Source: Sciurus carolinensis (Eukaryota; Chordata; Mammalia; Rodentia; Sciuridae). Taken from it: DNA of 64,000 nt. The first letter of the stretch is position 1, and every line of letters begins with the position of its first letter. The position numbers and the translations under genes are program-made. The notes beneath the pieces were generated by a model that was not told the origin of the DNA, made no database searches, and was given only the letters and a program-made list of their open reading frames with translations. Below, piece by piece: positions 1 through 9,869 of the stretch. The stretch covers positions 5,022,001 to 5,086,000 of the forward strand of contig NW_025920104.1 in assembly GCF_902686445.1 (NCBI RefSeq), in the 5' to 3' direction.

Positions 1-938
1 TGCACTTGCTCCTCCCTCAGATTGACAATATCCAAATCCCATTAACAGTGCTAGGTTATGAAAATGAAATTGCTTTCAATTACTGTGACCCAGTGACTAT
101 TTTGGAATAAAATTAATTAATCCTGAATCAGGAATGTCCAGGAAGTTATGAGACATGGAAAAATATACCCCATGATGCCTTTGTACAGATAAAAATATCT
201 GGAACCCAGAAGAGGAATCCAGGGTCAGATTTCTGCCTCTCTGCACCCCTCCATCACATCAGGCCTCCTCTGCAGCCTGTGCATGTTTTATTGTTCTGTG
301 TCCACCCCCTGTTATCCACAAAAATATCTCAACTTGCCAAGTCTTGCCCTTGACTCTTGTTTTGTGCTCTTGGCTGCACTGCTATTAATCCTGATTTTTC
401 CTGCATTTGGAGACCACAATCCAATCCACCACCCTTCCATGAACTGGGGATTTTACTGTCTGTGCTCAGCCTGCATTTCTGCACATCCAAGACATGAAAC
501 ATAAAAATCCTCCCCAGTTAATTTTTTTCACCATACATCCTTCCACCTAGATGTCAGTAGGATATTTGAAAGAAAAGAATTGAATGTGATGTGTTACCTT
601 GTAATACCAAGAAAGTGATTACCATGGTGGTGGAGCATGGACAGTGGATGGGGGACCTGGACTGACTGGTCAAAAGTGGGTTTGTTTTCTGAAATTCTGA
701 TCCTCTGAGGGTTGACCCAGGTCATTTTGAAAGCTTCAAGGAGCTTCCCACTTACTGATCTCAGTGTCCCATGACCCATTCCTTAAAGGGAGAGGTGCAT
801 TCCTCCAGTCCCTGAAGCTATTGGCAGTGCTTCAGGGAGCCCAGACACTTTCCAGACAAAAGCGGTACACAAGGCCACCTACCACTCTATGCATGGTGGT
901 GGTGTGGGTGGGTGGAATTGAGAAAGTTGGCCAGACTG
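1..938. other. Intergenic DNA, nothing recognised
   Basis: This stretch has mixed composition and only short, unrelated open frames (73 and 61 codons) with no familiar domain. I see no convincing exon, RNA gene or clear transposon. It abuts the LTR-like block that begins near 939. Confidence 0.5.
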
Positions 939-1566
939 TGTGATGGGCTGACAAATCTGACTCCATGAGAATGTTATAGGCCAGACTCTAAGGGAAGTGA
1001 CTAAACAGGCTACATTTTGCTCTGAGACTCCATGTTATGTAGGAAATAAGCTTCTCCCATGGGAACACCCCACCCCTGTGCCCATCATAAGTTACTTGGT
1101 GTTAAGATGGACCTCAAGGGCTATATTCTGTTGCCCCTCTGTGGCCCTGACCTGACCCTGCACCCTCCCTCTTCTTGTTCAGATGCTGGATTCTGTCCCC
1201 TCTCACCCACTTGGTGGATCATAAGCTAAGTCACTTCCTGACTCAGCAGGAGGGTGAGGCAGGGCAGAAGCTTATAGAGCACCCTCATGTGACCTGCTAC
1301 CCTGCCTCCTTGCCACACTTAACACCCTGAGATAGTGCCAGTCAACCTGCAGAGACTCAAAAGGCATGTCACCCCCACCACATGGGTATGCTGGCACCAT
1401 GCACACACTCCTGAGTGCATCTGTGTCAGCTTACTCACCCCTTCTCTCCATGCCTGTCTTCATGCACTCCTCTGGAAAGTCTTTCTTGTTCCTCTATTAA
1501 AGGGGAGGCACCTCCCCAGGCAAAGGCACCCCTTCTCCCTGTATCTTGTGTGATTTTCCTCATAAT
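939..1566 (+). mobile_element. Old LTR (ERV-type), same family start as the LTR at 30.7 kb
   Basis: The first ~150 bp (ATGGGCTGACA..., then a block containing CTGAGACTCCATGT and CTTCTCCCATGGGAACACC) closely matches the start of the 30,686-31,218 element. Downstream the two diverge, as expected of different LTR subfamilies. An ATTAAA poly(A)-type signal lies at 1,496-1,501, and a CTCATAATA end near 1,566 resembles the CCCATAACA end of the other copy. The start and end are estimates. No internal retroviral sequence is attached on either side, so it is a solo LTR or a fragment. Confidence 0.55.
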
Positions 1567-3329
1567 ATGCTCCACCTAAAGCAGGATTCCTTCTCTGTGG
1601 GTCTCTCTCTTTTCCTATTCTTTTCCAAGAATATCAACTCCAGGAGAGCAGGAATTCTGCCACTCATTGCCTGACCTCAAGCCCAATGAAACCCTGGCTT
1701 GTAGCAGGAGCTGAGTACAGTATCCATGTATAAGCAGCCACTAAGGAACTTTCAGCTGTAGTGTAGATTCATAAGGAAGAACCTTGTATGAACCAGAGAT
1801 GTTTCGCTCCTGGATCTCTCCCCTTCCATGGTGTCCTCTGATTTTATTGCAGTGGGTCAGAGTTTCAGTAGACCTCCTGTCCCAGCAGCTACTGCAGACC
1901 TGAGATTCCTCATATCCAGGTCCCTGTGAACATGCTGGAGAGCGTCTGCAGAGCTTGGCTGAAAGAGGGGCTCATTGTGGGTGACCACAGGAACCAGGAT
2001 GTGAACCTACGACTGAAGTCAAAGGCAATGCTGAGGAGTGAGATGCCTTCCATGTTTTATACCTGAAATCCCACTGCTTATGTAAGTACTACTGCTGATA
2101 CTTAGCATTATGGCAGGAGCTATGAACCCAAGAGAAGGAACTGTCCTCCAGCAGGAAGACTTGACAGTAGTACATTTGCTCAGATGTCTTTCTTGCCCAC
2201 TGGGAATCTCCCTTCAGTTACCATCCAATGAGAGGTGAAGGACTCAGAAAGCATGATAAATCTGTAAAGAACTGCCCATTGGTGGCTGCATGGTGTGGCC
2301 AAGGAGAACCTGACTGCTAGTCAGTTCTGTGTGGCAGTGTATCTCTGCCACCCAGATGATGCTATGTCCTTACATCATGTCCATGTTGGTCATGATCTCT
2401 GAGGCCTCTCATTCTCATCTTCTGAAAACTTGCCCTCAAAGCCAGATGTGACCTTTGACTTGCTCTACCTGATACATGTGAATGACATAATGTGTTACTT
2501 CTGGGGAGAACATTTCAGAGCTGGTGTGTGGTTCTCCAACCTTCTCTTCCCTGTTACTGTGAACCTGAAACCTGATGTTCCATTGGTGATGGAGATTCTG
2601 CAGCTTGAGTCTCAGGGTCAACTATCAACCAATCCTGCTTGTAGTCCCTCCTCCAACATCTAATGTGTGGGAGAAATGAAGCCTTGGTTTGTGGAGAGCT
2701 GGGGAGTGTTTGTAACAGCAGCAATCCTACCTCTCCTGACAATCATACAGGCAATATTCTACCTATGATAACAGAGCAGGTGCCTTCCCATCTGTTAACT
2801 CAAGTGATCACTCCTGACAACTGGGAGTCTTATTTCACAGGTGAGTAAAAATCCAGCAAGGACAGTATCCAACACTCATATGCAAAAACTGGCTTCATGC
2901 CCACCTGCCTGCTTCCAAAGTAGATTTCTTTCCATGAGACTGTGCCATCTTCTACCCTGGAAGAAACTTGACTTCTCTGTTCCTCCAGAGCCTGTGGGGG
3001 GCCCTCAGTCTTGTTCAGGAACTGTCGGCTACAGCATTGTAGGCCTATCATCCGATTATGAAACCAGAGTGATGAACACTTTTCTCCCATGCAAAGCAGG
3101 TTAGAGAGCAGGCACCCATGAGCACACAGGAGAGGTCAGCACCTGTGACCTGGTGAGGATGGAAGCCCAGGGAGCTTGGGGTGGGTGGGGCAGCCTTGTC
3201 CCAGAAGACTGACAGTCACTGGGGGTAATGTAGAATTGGACAGGCACCTGGAAGTCTTGGGATCCAGACCTGGCTCCATTGGCCTTGGTGAGTCACCTTC
3301 CTGACCCACTTCCCAGATGTGGAATAAGT
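1567..3329. other. Intergenic DNA without recognisable genes
   Basis: Open frames here reach at most 87 codons (for example 2,430-2,663 and 2,841-3,104 on the plus strand). They overlap frames on the other strand and show no domain I recognise. I read it as ordinary intergenic sequence, possibly with very old repeat fragments. Confidence 0.45.
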
Positions 3330-3440
3330 CTTTAGAGCTCTAGTGCTAATGTACATCAGCATCACCTGGGGAATTGTACAAAGACAAATATTCACTTACC
3401 TTCAGAGATCCTGATTCAGTGGCTTGGGACAGCATATAGC
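3330..3440. mobile_element. MER5A-like hAT DNA transposon fragment
   Basis: The block 'catcagcatcacctggggaa' followed by 'gatcctgattcagtggcttg' has the layout of the non-autonomous hAT-Charlie element MER5A ('agcatcacctgggaa', an A-rich middle, then 'ctgattcagt'). It is old and degenerate. The limits are approximate and no terminal inverted repeats are obvious. Confidence 0.55.
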
Positions 3441-3879
3441 TTGTGGAAGGAGGTGACAAGGTGACTCACAAGCCACAGGGTGGTTAATTCCAGAACACTG
3501 TTCTCTTATCAGTGGTGGGTCATACTCCATGGATGATCTGCTCCTCTCAAGGGGATGTGGCCATTCCCAGCTCAGGCATCTTTCTGAAAAAATATGTCTG
3601 AGGTCTCTGCAAGGTCTGTGTAGCCACTCAAGACTGTGGAGCCACACAAGATCCAGGACACTGGGACCACAAGACCATCTTGCCTACCTCCCTAGAAATG
3701 CCCCTGTGAATGGGTCCCCTTTCTGGTGTGAGGAACTGAAGGCATTGGAAGGCTGTGAGAAGAAGGAATCCCAGTTGCAGCACAGGAGGCTGTGTTGTCA
3801 GGACACAGGAGTGCCATGTAGAAAGGTGTAGGTCATGTCCCACAGGCATACTTGGCAACAGTCACTGAGTCAATGGTGT
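3441..3879. other. Intergenic DNA, nothing recognised
   Basis: This stretch contains overlapping open frames on both strands of up to 100 codons (3,529-3,831 plus; 3,402-3,647 and 3,628-3,858 minus). None has a recognisable domain, start context or splice pattern, and frames on opposite strands of similar length argue for chance. Confidence 0.4.
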
Positions 3880-4130
3880 GAGCAAAGGCCCACCACTCAG
3901 GCTGGAATGGAATGCCATCCAGTGGACTTGTGATGCTTGCCTGTAGCCTTAGGAACATCTGTGATAAGCAGAGTCAATGACATTTTCATTGGTTGATGCA
4001 GAAGTAGCCTCCCCTTACGTAAGCAGCTGCACAGTCTATTTAACCAAAAGCTTTGTGCACAATAAATGAATTTTCCTTCACCACCACCTCAAATGAGTCC
4101 CCGGTGACTGTGTGTAGGTGACTCCATTGC
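3880..4130 (+). mobile_element. Possible LTR 3' portion with promoter and poly(A)-like motifs
   Basis: Within ~130 bp there are an ATTGGTT (inverted CCAAT) motif near 3,990, a palindromic TTACGTAA near 4,014, a TATTTAA motif near 4,037 and an AATAAA near 4,062, then a short tail. This compact order (CCAAT, ATF/CEBP-like site, TATA-like box, close AATAAA) is typical of class II ERV LTRs. No matching partner LTR was found in the window, so the assignment is tentative. A short cellular promoter or chance is possible. Confidence 0.35.
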
Positions 4131-6638
4131 CCTCACCCCTCCAAGGAAGAAACCCCATTCAATAGAAGGGTCCTCCTGCTCCTGCCTTGGATCTCACAGT
4201 CTTCTCGAATGCCACCCTCACTTCCTGGAAAACATAGAATGTCCAGCCTGTTCCAAGTGTTCATATCTGGATCTATCCAAGTCTTTCCCCAGGACCTCCT
4301 GAATTAGGCTATCACCAGCACATCAGCTGTGATTAGGATTGAGGAGAAACTCCAGCAATGCCACAGAATCCACAGAGAGGATTTCTCACAGCCTCTTGTC
4401 AGAATTCAAGGTTGCCCTTTGGCTGGTGTGTGGTTACTGGTCTCACCTGGCCCTTAGACCTGACTCCTCAAAGGGCATAGTTGTGGCTGCTTCAGATGGA
4501 GAGCACATTCCAGCTCCCACAGTCCAGTGGGATTTTGTAGCAAATAAGCTACCAATTAAAGCAGTCAAAGCTAAGGCTGCTCCTCATTGTCACTGGGCTG
4601 CTTCACAGTGCAGCATGTGACAGCCTAATCTTGGTTCTGCTCCTCTGTGTGTTTCCTAAACTACCCAGGGAACTCTCAGGGTTGCAGGAGGGGTGTTGTT
4701 CTCTGCATGGTCTGGAGGCCTCAGCAGGTTCCTGACTGCCTTTGCTCTTCTTGGTGGCGTGGTAGATTCATGGAGCCCCCATCTGTTCCATACTATGCAC
4801 TGCCAGGAATTTTCAGGTTTTGCCCAGAATCATGGCTCCACAAGTCTCACCTGCATCTTCACCATGATGTGGGTTGGCATTTGGGAAACATTGAAGAAGA
4901 CTGGGTTCCCAAAATGGTTGTATGTTCTGCCCAGAATGGAACAAAAGCCTGTCATCATGTCTCACTTAGGTTTCTACATCTTTCTACTTTCAAATATTTT
5001 TGATGAAACTTACCATCAATGAAGCCATTGCCCACCAATCAAGATGAGGAAGGAGGCCAAGGGAAGGTATGGAAGAAGTTGTGTGAATATGAGGAACAGG
5101 AAGGAGTTGTACCAGGGAACCAATGATTCCTGCACACTACTGCGGAACTGGACTTGATCCCCTGATATGACAGCTGTTGCTAACACGGGAACCAGAGTAC
5201 CTACAAAACCCTGCCAGTAAGAGAAAACATCAGATGAAAAAGCAATCACACTTTAACCCTGAAAGACAGATCATTTTAACAATCTTTATATAAAGGTTTC
5301 TGAACAAGAAATTATTAACTCCAGAAGTTGTTTTACCCAGATGGCCCTGCCTAGAAATAAGAATGAAAAAATGACAAGTTTTCATTTTGGTTGATATTTC
5401 TATGGAAGCTGGAGTGATACCTTTGAATTAAAATGTGCAATTCATAATTATTAGTACAGACACTTAGTTACAACTTGCATAGGACTGATATGGCTTTGAG
5501 GGGTCAGACCAAGAATGGTAGCAGGAGTTCAAACTGCAGAGTCCAGGATCTGGGGCCTGAGAGGGTGGGTCATGGGAGGTGGGAACTAGGACAGCCCAGG
5601 GCAGGTCCATTGACCTGAACCAATTTCAATTCCATCTCCAATGCATCCTAAGATCCTATTCAACCAGCATTAAGATAACCAGAACATAGGTGCACAGTTT
5701 GAGGGGGCTGATTCCAGTCTGGGGACTCTTGGTTCACCTCCATAGTGGAGTACTAGAAGCATCATCTCCATACTTCTTCCATAGAAATAAATGTATAAAT
5801 ATGGGCCTGTCTCCACAGCCTACCTCAGACCATACTCATGGGGAAGCTCTGCCCAGAAGAAAGGTGAAGGTCTCTCTTTAGGTTGACTGTTGCTCACAGA
5901 GTGGAGCTGCCCAGTATAGAACTCACTTTAGAAAACCAGTCTGTGATTTATTCGATACAACCTCAAAAGCACATCAACCAAAACTGACAAATGCATTCAT
6001 ATCTAATTTAAATCCTCTGAACATCCAAGAAAATAATCAATTGAGTCAAGAGACAATCTTTGAGAGGAGGAAAGATATTTATAAGTTTTTCGTTATGCCC
6101 AGAATCTCTAAGAAATTCAAACATTTCCATAGGAAAAAAAAGGGACAAACAAACAAAAGCACACTAAACAATGGACCAAAGTTCTAGGTAGACTTTTTCA
6201 AAAGCAGACACATGAGTTATGCCACTGCATGGTCCTGGTGGGAGGCCACCCAGATGCCAAACTATGGGATCTGGTCAGGATGACCTGCAACCTTCCCTGG
6301 CCCATGTCACTGGCTCACACAAGCTGTGAATATTCAAAGTCCAGAGGAGTTCAGTGATAAGTGTACCTTGGCACCCTCCTGGATGCTCCTTGCCAGACCC
6401 ATGGGAGTGACTCAGGGTGCAAGGCCATCTCTGGGCAGTTGCTTGCTCAAGGGCAGATGTGAGGGAGATTTACAACTGCATGTGCAGCCAAGGCAGGATG
6501 GTGAAGGAGAAAGTCAGGGGCAGGTTCAGGTTCAGACAGCAAGAATAAAGATGGTTCACCAAGAAGGTCAACTCCCTAGCTGACCAAAGTGCTTGTGGAC
6601 ATGAGGGGGGAATCCAACCGAAAGACCAAGATTCATGG
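4131..6638. other. Intergenic DNA, nothing recognised
   Basis: The longest frames are 118 codons (4,647-5,003), 109 codons (4,693-5,022) and 77 codons on the minus strand (5,016-5,249). The last is hydrophobic and could be a relic of a membrane protein, but I do not recognise it and there is no flanking exon support. The 5,900-6,200 stretch is AT-rich. Confidence 0.4.
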
Positions 6639-7044
6639 TGTTATGGTTTGGATGTGAGGTGTTCCCCAAAAAATCACATTTGAGATAATGCAAGAAGGTT
6701 CAGAGGATAAATGATTGGGTTGTGAGAGTCTTAACCCAATTAGTGAATTCATCCCTGATGGGATTAATTGATGTGGTAAGGTATGGTTGGATCAGGTGAG
6801 AATTGGGGCATGGCTATGAGGTATATATTTTGTATCTGGAGAGTAGAGTCTCTCCCTGATTCCTGAAGATGCAAGCTGCTTCCCTCTGCCATACTCTTGC
6901 ATCATGATGTTTAGCCTCACCTTGGACCCTGAGGAATGGAGCTGCCCTTCTATGGAGACTTGAGTTCTCAAATAAGCCTTTCTTCCTCTACAATTGTGCT
7001 GGTCAGATTATTTAGTCACTGCAGCAAACAAGCTGGCTAGAACA
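6639..7044 (+). mobile_element. MaLR/ERVL-like solo LTR
   Basis: It starts TGTTATGGTTTGGAT and ends GGCTAGAACA, with an AATAAG-type poly(A) region at about 6,971 followed by a 'cttctt' stretch. This is the pattern of rodent MaLR LTRs (ORR1/MT class). Flanking 5-mers CATGG (6,634-6,638) and CATTG (7,045-7,049) agree at 4 of 5 positions, consistent with an old 5-bp target duplication. A relative with the same start lies at 55,308. Confidence 0.6.
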
Positions 7045-8315
7045 CATTGACTTGGTAGTATCAGTGAAGAATGTGGGGAGTCTGGAGGGGGATGTGATAC
7101 AAAGAGAAAGAAGCCTCTGAAGAGAACAAGTCAGTAATTTTTCTGTTGACTACCCTGCTCTTGGCAGGAGTCTGTTACTTTGTAATCTTTACTTTTCAAT
7201 AACATGCTGCTTATTTGTTACATCTGTGCCTATTTTTCAATTCTCTGCTGAGTGTACCCTCAGTAACAAAGGCAGAAAGATTCCCTGAGCCCTGGTGTTT
7301 GGGGCCAGAATAAATAACACAATACCCCCACCACCACCCCCACCTAAAAACAGGAGTTGAATGCAGGGTTTGGAGGCAACAGTCAAGGGAAGTCAAAGGT
7401 TCAGGGCCTCTGGTAAGTGTTTTCACATGGGCTCAGAGACAGGATGGGTGGGTCAAGCAAAATGTTTATAATCAGTAACTTCTGGGCTAGGGATAAATTA
7501 TATGTTTAGTAAATGGCAAACAAAATAGTGACCAATTTTATATCAATGAATTAGAATAATAAAATGTGTTGAACTCATTTCAATTTAATAGTGTGGGTAC
7601 TTGGTTGGTTTATCTTCTAAATTCATTGATGATTAATGCAACCAAGTGTCTGGGCTTCCCAGGAAATTCTTCCTTCTGAGTGAGAAATTAACAGATACTG
7701 ATTCCCCACCTGTTCTTCACTAAGTCAGGGTGGCTCCAGCAATAGGCTGGGTCAGTGATTGACCTGACCTGCCTCACCCCAGCTCTGTCTTTCTGTTTTC
7801 ACTTTCCATTCCTTGAAAAGAAGCCTAAAGATAGAAGACCTGAAAAATGTTCTCTTGTAAAAAGAAAATGAAGAGAAGCAAAAAGAAAACAAACATCCAT
7901 TCATGAAATTATATTTCCCAGGGTAACTCAAGGTGAAACTATGTTACCTAAGTAACTTATCTCTGCATATCCAACTTATTTTAGGTAGAGATTTTCTCAT
8001 AGTAAAGAAGATGATAATATGTCACTATCAGGATCAATGTGATCCTTCCACATCTCAGTTGGGACATTGCTGCTAGTCTCTGTATACAAATAGAAAGCTC
8101 AAAAAGGAATGTCAATTACTTCATACAGGAGACAGAGAACTAGTGTGTAAAAGGAAACTAACAAAATTATACAAGGCTATGCTCCCTGTGCCAAAGACTC
8201 AGCCTTTGGATATGAATCCACTGAACCAGGGCTAGCACATATAAACACTGCTTCCTGCTGCCATCCGTGGTGTCTCATGTCTCTGTTCAAATATCCTACA
8301 ACAATTTCAGTTGGG
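7045..8315. other. Intergenic DNA, AT-rich, nothing recognised
   Basis: No supported gene. There is a short C/A-rich low-complexity patch near 7,323-7,346. The region ends at the CCAC target site of the young endogenous retrovirus. Confidence 0.5.
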
Positions 8316-8319
8316 CCAC
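8316..8319. repeat. 5' target-site duplication (CCAC) of the ERV
   Basis: CCAC immediately precedes the TGTTGAG start of the 5' LTR. The same four bases immediately follow the 3' LTR at 15,397-15,400. A 4-bp duplication is characteristic of gammaretroviral integration. Confidence 0.9.
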
Positions 8320-8815
8320 TGTTGAGAGCAGCGTGGTATCTGTGCTGCTAACTGTCTCAAGGACAAACAGGACTGCTGGGCCCCTGTGCTTACCAAGGTG
8401 GTTAAGAGATATTTGTCCGAGGAATGTGCAGTTGCCTGGAGACCTTATCCGTCAAGGATGGGGGTGGGGCTTAGCCCCGACTCATCTCCTGCATAGTTCA
8501 CCCCTTCCCTCCTCCCTTCTTCCACTAGGACCATTCAGTTCTGGCAGGACCCAATGAAAATCAAATAGATTGGCCGGACCCAACCAGAGGACTAACGTTT
8601 AGCTGTTCAAATGTTAATCAATTAAAAGAACACTGTAAAACTGCTTGCCTTTCATTATGAAAACCCTGCTAACGAGTGCTCGGGGCCTCTCTTAGCATCA
8701 CTGGTTAAGGACGCAGAGGACCAGGTTCGAACTTGCTAATAAATGACTCTTTGCTGCTTGCATTGATCGTGGTCTCTGGTGGTCCTTGTGGGGTCTCGAG
8801 CCTTTGGGCACAACA
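8320..8815 (+). mobile_element. 5' LTR of the ERV
   Basis: This 496-bp LTR begins TGTTGAGAGC and ends GGGCACAACA. It has an AATAAA signal at 8,738-8,743 and a CCAAT motif near 8,550. It differs from the 3' LTR at 8,332 (C here, G there), 8,479 (G, A there) and 8,797 (C, T there). All three are CpG positions in this copy, and the last two are the changes expected from CpG deamination in the 3' copy. The open frame across 8,267-8,557 is a chance frame, repeated in the other LTR. Confidence 0.95.
8738..8743 (+). promoter_or_regulatory. LTR polyadenylation signal AATAAA
   Basis: It lies 72 bp upstream of the LTR end, the usual position at the R/U5 side of a gammaretroviral LTR. The identical signal is at 15,319-15,324 in the 3' LTR, where it would serve the full-length transcript. 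Confidence 0.8.
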
Positions 8816-8817
8816 TA

Positions 8818-8835
8818 TGGGGGCTCGTCTGTGAT
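8818..8835 (+). other. Primer-binding site, tRNA-Pro type
   Basis: TGGGGGCTCGTCTGTGAT lies 2 bp after the 5' LTR. It matches the 3' end complement of tRNA-Pro used by murine-leukaemia-type viruses at 16 of 18 positions (mismatches at positions 13 and 15). This assigns the element to the proline-primed gammaretrovirus group. Confidence 0.85.
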
Positions 8836-9027
8836 GCCCCAAGCCCACCCAGACACCTGATCATAGAGTCATAAGTGACACCTTCGGCCAGTGAGTAAGG
8901 CATTGCCATGTGTTTTCTGGCCTGGATTGCCTGCAGGTTCTGATTCTGGGCTGGCATAGTCCTGGCGGACGCGCTATAGGACCCCAGAAGGGTCTCGGGA
9001 GACGTCCCCTTGACCCATTGGGCGATC

Positions 9028-9145
9028 TTGTCGCATCTGGTGACTCTGCCACATCTGAGAAGCTTCTGTGCTGCATTCAGGCAAACTTGTCGCATCTGAT
9101 GACTCTGTCACATTTGAGCAGCTTTTGCGCTGCATCTGAGCAAAA
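9028..9145 (+). repeat. Two tandem 59-bp units in the ERV leader
   Basis: Unit 1 (9,028-9,086) and unit 2 (9,087-9,145) both start TTGTCGCATCTG and contain a GACTCTG-CACAT core and a CTGCAT tail. Related shorter words ('gggcagcttctgtgctgcat', 'gtcacatttgggtgactc') continue at 9,375-9,590. The leader is where packaging signals reside in this virus class. A structural role is inference. Confidence 0.8.
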
Positions 9146-9376
9146 TTTTTGATTTAGCGCGCTACATGTCTGTTTGTGTATTGTACTATATGGTCTTTAC
9201 TCTTGCCTTCTATTAAATTCTTCATTGTGTTAATTCGATCTTAGGCTTAGGGATACTCATTGCAGGGTACTTCACAGTCCTTCTCCTTGTTCCTGAGAGA
9301 TTTGTTTACTCCAATCCCCCTAGGCAGAGAGCTCAGCAGCTCCATTCCTCAAAAGTAGTAAGAAATAATGTTTTGG
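9141..9376 (+). repeat. Copy 1 of a ~237-bp direct duplication in the ERV leader
   Basis: This copy runs from CAAAATTTTTGATTTAGC to AGAAATAATGTTTTG and is repeated with few changes at 9,631-9,869. Differences are scattered substitutions and a small insertion (for example 'tgtctgtctgttta' in copy 2). The two copies bracket the short tandem words at 9,375-9,590. Confidence 0.9.
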
Positions 9377-9595
9377 GTGACTCTCACCTCTGGGCAGCTT
9401 CTGTGATGCATCTGGGCAGCTTCTGTGCTGCATTTGGGCAACTCTGTCACATTTGGGTGACTCTCACATCTGGGCAGCTTTTGTGTTGCATCTGGGAAGC
9501 TTCTGTGCTGCATTCGGGTGACTTGTCGCATCTGGTTAACTCTTTGTCCCATTTGGGCATTGTGTTGCATTTGGGCAACTCTTTGACACAATCAG
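9375..9595 (+). repeat. Degenerate minisatellite in the ERV leader
   Basis: Imperfect repetition of CTGGGCAGCTTCTGTGCTGCA and TTTGGGTGACTCTGTCACAT words with a ~20-60 bp period, derived from the same motif as the 59-bp units at 9,028-9,145. Opposing open frames here (80 codons each strand) are products of the repetition. Confidence 0.75.
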
Positions 9596-9630
9596 AAATT
9601 GTTTGTTTTTGTTGACAAAGTACCAGCTAG

Positions 9631-9869
9631 CAAATTTTTGATTTAGCATGCTATGTGTCTGTCTGTTTATGTATTGTACTATATGGTCTTTACTCTTGCC
9701 TTCTATTAAATTCTTCATTGTGTTAATTCGATCTTAGGCTTAGGGATACTCATTGCAGTGTACTTTACAGTCCTTCTCCTTGTTCCTGAGAGATTTGTTT
9801 ACACCAATCCCCCTAGGCAGAGAGCTCAGCAGCTCCATTCCTCAAAAGTAGTAAGAAATAATGTTTTGT
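9631..9869 (+). repeat. Copy 2 of the ~237-bp direct duplication
   Basis: Near-identical to 9,141-9,376, from CAAATTTTTGATTTAGC to AATGTTTTGTG. The shared word GTTAATTCGATCTTAGGCTT occurs in both, near 9,222 and 9,723. It suggests a tandem duplication of the leader segment after or during evolution of this subfamily. Confidence 0.9.

Noticed and set aside
4693..5249. Hydrophobic frames on both strands as a chemoreceptor-type pseudogene
   Set aside because: Hydrophobic stretches are present but no receptor family motif could be recognised on either strand.
8267..8557. 96-codon frame, and its twin at 14,881-15,138
   Set aside because: Both lie largely in the two identical LTR copies, in a regulatory region that does not encode protein in this virus class.
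8690..8735. Pol III promoter (A-box-like TAGCATCACTGG and B-box-like GGTTCGAAC) inside the LTR
   Set aside because: The B-box-like word is good but the A-box match is weak, the spacing is short and there is no tRNA fold; probably coincidental.
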